DNA of 64,000 nt, from contig UGSS01000002.1 in the NCBI GenBank assembly GCA_900454475.1, positions 1,445,605 to 1,509,604 on the forward strand, given 5' to 3'. Position numbers and translations under genes: made by a program. A model generated the notes under the pieces. The model was given only the letters and a program-made list of their open reading frames with translations. It did no database searches and was not told the origin of the DNA. Within the stretch, counting starts at the first letter, position 1, and the number at the start of each line of letters is the position of its first letter. This document shows, one piece after another, positions 49,856-57,004 of the stretch. Source of the stretch: [Pasteurella] mairii. GTDB taxonomy: Bacteria > Pseudomonadota > Gammaproteobacteria > Enterobacterales > Pasteurellaceae.

Positions 49856-50926
49856 TCCTTGTTCAACCTCGATCAAACCTTGTAATTCCAGTTCTAATAA
49901 CTGATTTAACAAGGTAGCAATCGGGAGTTGTAACTGCGCGGCTAAATCATCAATGCTCACGGGTGAATAGCTAATATGCGCATATAATTGCGGGTAGCAG
50001 GGTTCCACCGGTGGCGTTTTTTCAGCCAATAAGTCCGTTTTTGACGGAATAGAAAACGGGATAACTGGAGGCAGATTTTCCAAAATATCTTGTACTGATT
50101 CCACCAACATTGCCCCTTGTTTAATCAATTGATGGCAACCTTGGCTAAATTCGCTTTGAATATTACCGGGTAACGCAAAAATATCACGATTTTGTTCAAG
50201 TGCATAACGGGCGGTAATCAACGAACCGCTTTTCACGCCCGCCTCAATCACCAACGTCGCCAAAGACAAACCACTGATAATGCGGTTACGCCGCGGAAAA
50301 TGCTCTGGTATGGGCGGCTGTTGAGGGAGCAACTCAGATACCAACGCGCCATGATGTTCCACAATTTGCCTTGCCAAGCGCTGATGTCGTGCCGGATAAA
50401 TTCGCGCCAACCCACTCCCTAATACTGCCACGGTTTGTCCACAAATATCCACTACCGCCTGATGACAAAAACCATCAATACCCAGCGCCAGCCCACTGGT
50501 GACCACCAATCCTGCCAAACTCAATTCAGTCGCAAAATATTTCGCCCAGTGTTCGCCATAATGGGAACAGTAACGACTGCCCACCATGGCAATTTGCGGT
50601 TGCAAAAGTGCGCTCGGATTTCCTTGCAAAAATAACAGCGGAGGTCGTGCCGCAATTTGTTTTAATAAATAAGGATAATGTTCGTCATCATAATTAATCA
50701 AATGGTGATCGTCTTGCTCTGCCCATTGCAACGCCGGCTCAATATATTTGTTCTCTGGTTGAAACCAGCGTTGAATTTGCAATGGCTTCCAACCGATATA
50801 GCGAAATTCGACGTCATCGTAGGCTAATAAATCTGCCAATGGAACCTCATCCAATAACTTCGCAATCGCCACCGCCCCCAAATGAGGTACTTGCAGCAAA
50901 CGCAACAACACTGCATTTTTATTCAT
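49838..50926 (-). CDS. dprA: DNA processing protein DprA
   Basis: Loads RecA onto incoming single-stranded DNA during natural transformation. The 362-aa protein has an N-terminal SAM-like region, the Rossmann-type core with [32 protein letters not shown] and [21 protein letters not shown], and a C-terminal winged helix. Its presence fits a naturally competent organism with uptake signals. Confidence 0.95.
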   Translation of the reverse strand: MNKNAVLLRLLQVPHLGAVAIAKLLDEVPLADLLAYDDVEFRYIGWKPLQIQRWFQPENKYIEPALQWAEQDDHHLINYDDEHYPYLLKQIAARPPLLFLQGNPSALLQPQIAMVGSRYCSHYGEHWAKYFATELSLAGLVVTSGLALGIDGFCHQAVVDICGQTVAVLGSGLARIYPARHQRLARQIVEHHGALVSELLPQQPPIPEHFPRRNRIISGLSLATLVIEAGVKSGSLITARYALEQNRDIFALPGNIQSEFSQGCHQLIKQGAMLVESVQDILENLPPVIPFSIPSKTDLLAEKTPPVEPCYPQLYAHISYSPVSIDDLAAQLQLPIATLLNQLLELELQGLIEVEQGLYRRC

Positions 50927-51067
50927 AGCTCATCCCTTTCCCATCTCTGCTTCATCTTAAAAATAAACCACAAAGCTGGTAGATTTTCTCTATCGGCATT
51001 TTGTTTTTGCGAGAGGGATCGCAAAAAGGAACGATTTCGAACGAAAAAATGACAGGTATTATGAATG

Positions 51068-51105
51068 AAAAGCCTCGTAAATAACCGGTTATTTACGAGG
51101 CTTTT
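51068..51105. terminator. 38-bp perfect palindrome behind argF
   Basis: AAAAGCCTCGTAAATAACC (51068-51086) is followed without a spacer by its exact reverse complement (51087-51105), then T residues. RNA folding would leave a small loop around CCGG. On the minus strand it ends argF (stop at 51163) about 60 bases downstream. Confidence 0.75.
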
Positions 51106-51162
51106 TGATAAATTTATGTGCCCAAAATCTTAAAAAATTAACCGCACTTTATGAAAAAAATG

Positions 51163-52167
51163 TTACAGTTCACCCAAGGTTGCGACCATAATCGCTTTAA
51201 TTGAGTGCATCCGGTTTTCCGCTTCGTCAAAAACGATTGAGGCTTCCGATTCAAAGACTTCATTAGTCACTTCCAATCCGTCCATCCCGAATTTTTCCGC
51301 CATTTCTTTACCAACAGTTGTATTGGAATCATGGAACGCCGGTAAACAGTGCATAAATTTCACGTTTGAATTGCCGGTTAATTTAAGTAAGTCTGCATTT
51401 ACTTGATAAGGTTTCATCAAATTAATACGTTGCTCCCAAGCTTCTTCCGGTTCACCCATGGACACCCAAATATCGGTGTAAAGGAAATCTACCTCTTTTA
51501 CCCCTTCCGAGGTATCTTCGGTACACAGAATTTTCGCCCCGGTTTTTGCTGCGGTTTCCGCCACTTCATCCAACAATTTTTGCTCTGGCCAAAATGCTTT
51601 TGGACCGACTAAACGCAAATCCACGCCCATTAACGCCGCACCTTCCACAAAGGAATTTCCCATATTGTTACGCGCATCACCTAGATAAGCCATTTTAATT
51701 TGGTTAAGCGGTTTATTGGAATGTTCTAACATGGTGAGGAAATCGGCGATAATTTGCGTTGGGTGAAAATCATCCGTTAACCCGTTCCAAACCGGCACAC
51801 CAGAAAATTCCGCTAGCGTTTCAACTAAATGTTGACCATAGCCACGATATTGGATGGCATCATACATACGTCCTAACACGCGCGCGGTATCTTTCATTGA
51901 TTCTTTATGCCCAATTTGCGAACCCTCCGGGTTAATGTAGGTCACATTTGCCCCTTGGTCATAAGCGCCAACTTCAAAAGAACAGCGGGTTCGGGTTGAG
52001 GTTTTTTCAAAAATTAACGCAATATTTTTGCCTTTTAAGGTTTGCTTTTCAACGCCACTTTTTTTGGCTTTTTTTAGCTCTGCAGCCAAATCAATTAAAT
52101 ATTGAACTTCTTGCGGAGTGAAATCCATCAAACGTAAAAAATGACGACCCTTTAGATTAACTTGCAT
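51163..52167 (-). CDS. argF: Ornithine carbamoyltransferase
   Basis: Interconverts ornithine plus carbamoyl phosphate with citrulline plus phosphate. The frame is open to 52230, but the ATG at 52167 has AAGGAGGGATAAAT before it and starts [11 protein letters not shown], giving 334 aa. The carbamoyl-phosphate motif STRTRCSFE, the HPTQ motif ([13 protein letters not shown]) and the ornithine-binding [10 protein letters not shown] are intact. Its place behind speF-potE suggests a catabolic (ArcB-like) use, citrulline to ornithine, but both directions are possible. A terminator lies between it and potE. Confidence 0.94.
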   Translation of the reverse strand: MQVNLKGRHFLRLMDFTPQEVQYLIDLAAELKKAKKSGVEKQTLKGKNIALIFEKTSTRTRCSFEVGAYDQGANVTYINPEGSQIGHKESMKDTARVLGRMYDAIQYRGYGQHLVETLAEFSGVPVWNGLTDDFHPTQIIADFLTMLEHSNKPLNQIKMAYLGDARNNMGNSFVEGAALMGVDLRLVGPKAFWPEQKLLDEVAETAAKTGAKILCTEDTSEGVKEVDFLYTDIWVSMGEPEEAWEQRINLMKPYQVNADLLKLTGNSNVKFMHCLPAFHDSNTTVGKEMAEKFGMDGLEVTNEVFESEASIVFDEAENRMHSIKAIMVATLGEL

Positions 52168-52243
52168 ATTTATCCCTCCTTTTTGACTAAAAATGCATAG
52201 AAAACGTTTACCTTTACGCATTATAAGCAAATATAAGAAAATA

Positions 52244-52277
52244 AAAAGCCCTTAAATCAAATTTTTTAAGGGCTTAA
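52244..52277. terminator. Terminator between potE and argF
   Basis: AAGCCCTTAAA (52246-52256) pairs with TTTAAGGGCTT (52265-52275) over an 8-base loop. The A-run at its left becomes a T-run on the minus strand, so it ends the speF-potE transcript before argF, at least in part. Confidence 0.75.
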
Positions 52278-52293
52278 CTAAAATAATTGAAAA

Positions 52294-53607
52294 CTATTTC
52301 TTCATATCAAATTTGTATGAAACAAAGCCATATAATGTCCAACCGATAAAGGTCACAATTGAACCGTATAACATGGCAAGTTCTCCCGCCGCATAAAGGG
52401 CATAAAAGCTATATAACGATCCGACAAACGCTACCGTGACTGTGACTTTCGCTTTATTTTCCACTACTTTTTCTACTTTTAATAGCACCATCAATGCTGC
52501 CATGGAGAGTAAGTAAGGGATAACATTGGTGACAACCGCTAAATCCACTAACACATTAAATTGTTTGGTAAGAGATGGACTGATGGTCATCAAGGCTAAC
52601 AGACTTTGGATCGCTGTAATCACAATCATACCAACAACAGGCGCTTCTTTGCTGGTGATTTTTTTGAAAAATGCTGGGAAATAGCCCTCTTCAGCAGAAG
52701 ATTTAAAGACTTGCGCAATGGTAAATTGCCATCCAAGCAATGAACCGAAACAAGACATGACCATTAATCCCATGATCACTTTACCGGTTGTTTCATTGAA
52801 CATATAAGCAAAAGCTAAACCAAATGGCGCAGTTGAATTGGCAAGGTCTAAGTTTGGTACAATACCCGCAATCACGTTGGTTGAAACGATATAAATGACC
52901 GCTGCACCTAATGTACCGCCTAATACTGCGATAGGTACGTTTTTCTCTGGATTTTCAACCACGTCCGTATTCGCACAAGCGGACTCCAATCCTAAGAATG
53001 CCCATAATGTCATGGAAATAGAGACACCGATCGCTTCAAACGTTGGGACATTATGCGGGTTCCAAGAATTCACATACATTTCACCATCAAACCAGAACCA
53101 ACCGATAAAGCAAAGCCCTACCACCGGAATAATTACGCCCCAAATAGTAAATGAACTGATATTACCGGTAATCCGCGCACCGCCAAAATTTAACACAGTG
53201 GCAAGCCATAAAGTAAAAATTGTCCACATAGCAATCGCCACGGGAGATAAAGTTGCACCCAATAACTCCGAGCCATAGCCAACCGCTGAAATGGCAATCG
53301 CGGTATTAGCAATGACCAAGGAAACACCGTAAGTATAGTTCGCCATAAAGTTACCGGCTTTTCCGAAAGAATATTCCGCATATCCCCCCATCCCGCCGGA
53401 TTTTTTACTAAACATACCACATTGCGCAAACGCATAGGCTAACGCGGTTGAGCCGACCGCGGTCACAAGCCAAGACACGATAGAAATGGTTCCGATTTCA
53501 GCTAATTTGGTCGGTAACATAATAATACCGGAACCCATCATATTGACCATGGTTAAAATCGTGAGCTGAACAACGCCGATTTTATTGCTTTTTTCTGTAC
53601 TCATCAT
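52294..53607 (-). CDS. potE: Putrescine/ornithine antiporter PotE
   Basis: Inner-membrane antiporter that imports ornithine and exports putrescine. The 437-aa protein has about 12 hydrophobic segments, the first with VVQLTILTMVNMMGSGIIMLP, and FLGLESACANTDVVENPEKNVP, which includes the Glu important in E. coli PotE. Two ATG codons in a row start the frame after TGGAGATTTAA. It follows speF by 61 bases containing an inverted uptake-signal pair. Confidence 0.94.
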   Translation of the reverse strand: MMSTEKSNKIGVVQLTILTMVNMMGSGIIMLPTKLAEIGTISIVSWLVTAVGSTALAYAFAQCGMFSKKSGGMGGYAEYSFGKAGNFMANYTYGVSLVIANTAIAISAVGYGSELLGATLSPVAIAMWTIFTLWLATVLNFGGARITGNISSFTIWGVIIPVVGLCFIGWFWFDGEMYVNSWNPHNVPTFEAIGVSISMTLWAFLGLESACANTDVVENPEKNVPIAVLGGTLGAAVIYIVSTNVIAGIVPNLDLANSTAPFGLAFAYMFNETTGKVIMGLMVMSCFGSLLGWQFTIAQVFKSSAEEGYFPAFFKKITSKEAPVVGMIVITAIQSLLALMTISPSLTKQFNVLVDLAVVTNVIPYLLSMAALMVLLKVEKVVENKAKVTVTVAFVGSLYSFYALYAAGELAMLYGSIVTFIGWTLYGFVSYKFDMKK

Positions 53608-53621
53608 TTAAATCTCCATTC

Positions 53622-53660
53622 AAAGTGCGGTCAATTTTTCATAAATTTTGACCGCACTTT
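53622..53660. repeat. Inverted uptake-signal pair inside the speF-potE operon
   Basis: AAAGTGCGGT (53622-53631) and ACCGCACTTT (53651-53660) can form a 10-bp stem between speF and potE. As a terminator or processing hairpin it would lower potE relative to speF. Confidence 0.65.
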
Positions 53661-53668
53661 AGTATTAA

Positions 53669-55831
53669 TTAAGCTTCAGTTAATACGTAACCATAAGCAC
53701 GTGTACGACCATCAGGATCTTTTTGTAAATAAACCCCTTGAATTTCAGGTGCAAAACCAGGAAGCTGATTAATCCCTTCTTCCAATGCAAGGAAATATTG
53801 CTGTACAGTTTTGCTCCATCTTTCTCCCGGTACCACACATAATACGCCTGGAGGATAAGGAAGCGCCCCTTCTGCCGCAATTCGTCCAACAATGTTAGAC
53901 AACGGAACCAATTCAATTTTATTGCGAATAAATTCAATATTGGCTTGTTGAGGAGTCATGACATATTCAGGGAAGGTAGCTTTTCTGAATAAATCTTTTT
54001 GTAATTGTTTTACGTTACGACTTACATAAAGATTGTGCATTTCCTGACAAAGTTGTCTGATGGTATAACCGCGATAACGTTCTTCATTGTTTTTATACAC
54101 GGTTGGCAACACGTCTTTTAACAAGGAATCTTGTTTGATATGTTTTTCAAAGGCGGCGATTTGCGCCACCAAGGTTTGCATTTTGGTTAAGGTTTCTGCC
54201 GGTGTCAGCAAGAATAAAATAGAGTTTAAGTCACATTTTTCCGGAATAATACCATTTTCACGCAAATAGTTAGCTAAAATGGTTGCCGGAATACCGAAAT
54301 CCTCATATTCGCCAGTTTCAATGTTAATACCTGGTGTGGTTAACATAAATTTACATGGGTCAACGAAGTATTGATTTTCCGTATATCCTTCAAATTTATG
54401 CCAAGTATCGTTTGCGTGGAAATTGAAAAACTCAAGGTCGTTAGCAATTTCTTTGGTTGGATAATCTTGCCATTTTTTACCTCTTACATAAGGCGGAATA
54501 AACGGTTTGATCAGATCACAATGTTTCAACATTAATTTACGCGCTTCAATACCAACTTCCACACAATCTGCCCATAAACGACGACCTGCCGGCGATCCTT
54601 GAATTTGCGCATTCACGTCTAATGTAGCAAACAATGGATAGAACGGACTGGTTGAGGCGTGCAACATAAAGGCGTTGTTAAAACGTTTATGGTTACAATA
54701 TCTGTTTTGTCCTTTGATATGCTTATCTTTTTTATGGATTTGTGAGGTTTGCGAAAAACCGGCTTGTTGTTTATGCACGGATTGCGTTACGATAATCCCC
54801 GGATCATTTTCATCCAAGTCTAACAATAATGGAGAACAGTCTTTCATCATTGGAATAAATTGTTCATACCCAACCCAAGCAGAATCGAATAAAATGTAAT
54901 CACATAAATGTCCGATACGTTCAACCACTTGTTTGGCATTATAAATCGTACCGTCATAAGTCCCCAATTGAATCACCGCCAAACGGAAAGGACGTTTTTC
55001 ATTTGCTTTTTGTGGCGCAATTTCTTTGATTAATCCACGAAGATAATCTTCTTCAAAACAATGATCATCAATACCGCCGATAAACCCAAATGGGTTACGT
55101 GCAGTTTCCAAATATACCGGTGTTGCCCCTGCTTGAATTAAGGCGCCATGATGGTTAGATTTATGGTTATTACGGTCGAATAACACTAAATCGCCCGGAG
55201 TAAGTAAAGCATTACATACTACTTTATTAGAAGCAGAAGTTCCGTTTAAGACAAAGTAGGTTTTATCGGCGTTGTAAACTTTAGCGGCGTGTTGTTGTGC
55301 ATCACAAGGCGCCCCTTCATGAATAAGTAAATCCCCTAATTTCACATCCGCATTACAAATATCCGAACGGAAAATATTCTCGCCATAGAAATCATACAAA
55401 TAGCGACCTGCCGGATGTTTGCGGAAATATTGACCGCCTTGATGTCCTGGGCAATCAAATGCCAAGTTACCCATCTCAACATACTCACTTAACATTTTGA
55501 AGAATGGTGGCAACATTTTGCCTTCATACAAACTTGCCGCAGTTTCAATTTGGCGACTATAAAGATTGATATCGTAACTATTTAAATCTTGAATATGGTA
55601 AACACGAGATAAATATTCATCTTGTAATGTTTCCCCCTCATTTAATACAACAAATACCGGAATACCAAACTGCGTTGCTTCAATGCGATCAATATATTCA
55701 TAAACTTCTTCTTTAGTTAATATAATCGCACCAACATCGGTAAAATCAGTCTTTTGTATTAGTACTAACTCCCTATTTGTTTTAAAGTAGTTTTCAACCA
55801 TTGAACTATAAGCAATTTTTAAATTTAACAT
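53669..55831 (-). CDS. speF: Inducible ornithine decarboxylase SpeF
   Basis: PLP enzyme converting ornithine to putrescine, consuming a proton and so aiding acid tolerance. The 720-aa protein has the family wing domain (about 1-110), the FDCPGHQGG motif, LFDRNNHKSNHHGAL, DSAWVGYEQF and the PLP lysine in SVHKQQAG (Lys354). The C-terminal domain with EGALPYPPGVLCVVPGE is intact. It is the first large gene of the speFL-speF-potE set, regulated in E. coli by the SpeFL leader peptide; a matching leader ORF lies 268 bases upstream here. Confidence 0.97.
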   Translation of the reverse strand: MLNLKIAYSSMVENYFKTNRELVLIQKTDFTDVGAIILTKEEVYEYIDRIEATQFGIPVFVVLNEGETLQDEYLSRVYHIQDLNSYDINLYSRQIETAASLYEGKMLPPFFKMLSEYVEMGNLAFDCPGHQGGQYFRKHPAGRYLYDFYGENIFRSDICNADVKLGDLLIHEGAPCDAQQHAAKVYNADKTYFVLNGTSASNKVVCNALLTPGDLVLFDRNNHKSNHHGALIQAGATPVYLETARNPFGFIGGIDDHCFEEDYLRGLIKEIAPQKANEKRPFRLAVIQLGTYDGTIYNAKQVVERIGHLCDYILFDSAWVGYEQFIPMMKDCSPLLLDLDENDPGIIVTQSVHKQQAGFSQTSQIHKKDKHIKGQNRYCNHKRFNNAFMLHASTSPFYPLFATLDVNAQIQGSPAGRRLWADCVEVGIEARKLMLKHCDLIKPFIPPYVRGKKWQDYPTKEIANDLEFFNFHANDTWHKFEGYTENQYFVDPCKFMLTTPGINIETGEYEDFGIPATILANYLRENGIIPEKCDLNSILFLLTPAETLTKMQTLVAQIAAFEKHIKQDSLLKDVLPTVYKNNEERYRGYTIRQLCQEMHNLYVSRNVKQLQKDLFRKATFPEYVMTPQQANIEFIRNKIELVPLSNIVGRIAAEGALPYPPGVLCVVPGERWSKTVQQYFLALEEGINQLPGFAPEIQGVYLQKDPDGRTRAYGYVLTEA

Positions 55832-55943
55832 AATAGACTCCTATTTATTATTTAGAAAAATAACAATTAAAAAAATTATTTTTAATAACAACCCATATTA
55901 AAAATATCTATTCATTCAAATTAAGCATTCAAAAGCAAAATGC

Positions 55944-55967
55944 CTAATATTAAATAAAAAATATTAG
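55944..55967. repeat. AT-rich hairpin in the speF leader
   Basis: CTAATATT (55944-55951) pairs with AATATTAG (55960-55967) in the gap between the leader peptide and speF. A second small dyad, TATTC/GAATA (56032-56045), lies nearer the leader-ORF stop. The rest of the 268-base gap (55832-56099) is AT-rich with no other gene seen; this is where transcription would be controlled if the E. coli mechanism applies. Confidence 0.35.
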
Positions 55968-56099
55968 TAATAATAAGATGCTATTTAGTAATAGATCATA
56001 TGCATAAAATATAAAATAAAAGAAAACCGCGTATTCTAAAGAATAGAAAACATCTCTTTTAAATATAAATTAGCAATGAAAAGAAAAATCTAATCTACG

Positions 56100-56264
56100 T
56101 TAGATAGGATTATTTGAATCCAAATTATTCTTGGAACAAAGTAAGGCAAAAGAAAAGCAAGAACGATGAGATGGTTTCATGATATGTCTAGTACGGCGAA
56201 TATGTGCCATAAGAGAAAGACCCTTACCGGGATTATACTCCCTAGTATAATTATGCACTAACAT
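56100..56264 (-). CDS. speFL: SpeFL-type ornithine-sensing leader peptide
   Basis: A 54-codon ORF starting MLVHNYTREY, with GGAGGG at 56270-56275 placed well for its ATG. Its centre, AHIRRTRHIMKPSHRS, matches E. coli SpeFL PHIRRTTHIMMFAHRN at almost all residues of the sensor part; the Phe pair after HR (FSF) also lines up with FDF. In E. coli the 34-aa SpeFL arrests the ribosome when ornithine is present and turns on speF. Here the ORF has an 18-residue N-terminal extension before an internal Met, and it continues nine residues past the point equivalent to the E. coli stop. speF starts 268 bases downstream. Confidence 0.85.
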   Translation of the reverse strand: MLVHNYTREYNPGKGLSLMAHIRRTRHIMKPSHRSCFSFALLCSKNNLDSNNPI

Positions 56265-56289
56265 AAAATCCCTCCAAACTTTATGCTAC

Positions 56290-56471
56290 GTTACTGTTTA
56301 ACGTTACTGTTTAACGTTACTGTTTAACGTTACTGTTTAACGTTACTGTTTAACGTTACTGTTTAACGTTACTGTTTAACGTTACTGTTTAACGTTACTG
56401 TTTAACGTTACTGTTTAACGTTACTGTTTAACGTTACTGTTTAACGTTACTGTTTAACGTTACTGTTTAAC
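56290..56471. repeat. 14 tandem copies of a 13-bp repeat upstream of speFL
   Basis: GTTACTGTTTAAC is repeated 14 times without any change (182 bases). Each unit has complementary ends (GTTA/TAAC). The tract ends 15 bases from the speFL ribosome binding site. On the minus strand every copy contains TAA, so it is not coding. Confidence 0.97.
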
Positions 56472-56480
56472 AATGGGTAC

Positions 56481-56509
56481 ATTTTGATACCGGATTAATA
56501 TGATGTCAA
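56481..56509 (-). promoter_or_regulatory. Possible promoter of the speFL-speF-potE transcript
   Basis: On the minus strand TTGACA (56504-56509) is followed after 17 bases by CAAAAT (56481-56486). Transcription would begin near 56474, so the 13-bp repeats would be copied into the 5' leader. The -35 is a full consensus match; the -10 matches only 4 of 6. Confidence 0.4.
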
Positions 56510-56545
56510 TAGCTAAATAATGAAAAAAGATATTTTTTTATAAAT

Positions 56546-56561
56546 TTTGACAAAGATCACA
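56546..56561. promoter_or_regulatory. CRP-like site between speFL and the TonB receptor
   Basis: TTTGA-CAAAGA-TCACA differs from the CRP consensus TGTGA-N6-TCACA at one base. It is about 80 bases upstream of the start predicted for the speFL transcript and 445 bases from the receptor gene. Confidence 0.5.
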
Positions 56562-56954
56562 TAATTACCCCATATTAACCTTTTATAAAGCCTCATTAAA
56601 GTACATAATAATTTTAAAATATATGTCTATTTCCCCACTAAAAAATATTTAATATTTATTTAACAATCAATATCTAACTAAATAAATTTAGGATAATTAT
56701 TTTAAAGTGATCTGCTTACTTTATTTTTTAAATAGATTAAGAATAATAAACGCTATTTCAGCAAAAATAATATTCTCTAAATCCCCTCAACACTTGCCTT
56801 AGAACAGCCAACATACATATATAAAATATCGTTATCAGCATTTTATTATCAGTTCGTTTTCTGCTCTGATTTAAATACAGAAAATAAAAAGTAGCGCAGC
56901 ATCACCAAAATGTAAGCACAAATTTCATTTGCCCGCAACCGCCTGCCAACATAT

Positions 56955-56973
56955 AATAATGATTATCATTATT
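56955..56973 (+). promoter_or_regulatory. Fur box before the TonB-dependent receptor
   Basis: AATAATGATTATCATTATT is a perfect 19-bp palindrome that differs from the canonical GATAATGATAATCATTATC only at its ends and its centre. It lies 31 bases before the start codon, so it should overlap the promoter and give iron repression. Confidence 0.8.
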
Positions 56974-57004
56974 AAATAAATCATAAAAGAGAAGTACAAT
57001 ACCA

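Larger units (their letters stand above)
56472..57004. other. Divergent speFL / TonB-receptor intergenic region
   Basis: 533 very AT-rich bases between the repeat tract and the receptor start. Apart from the promoter and CRP-like site listed for speFL and the Fur box near 56955, I see no gene. No uptake signal occurs here. Confidence 0.4.

Noticed and set aside
52168-52240. ARG box before argF
   Set aside because: Only a partial match (around 52218-52232) was seen, well below the quality of the argA pair.
56290-56471. CRISPR array
   Set aside because: The 13-bp units are directly adjacent with no variable spacers, so this is a simple tandem repeat.
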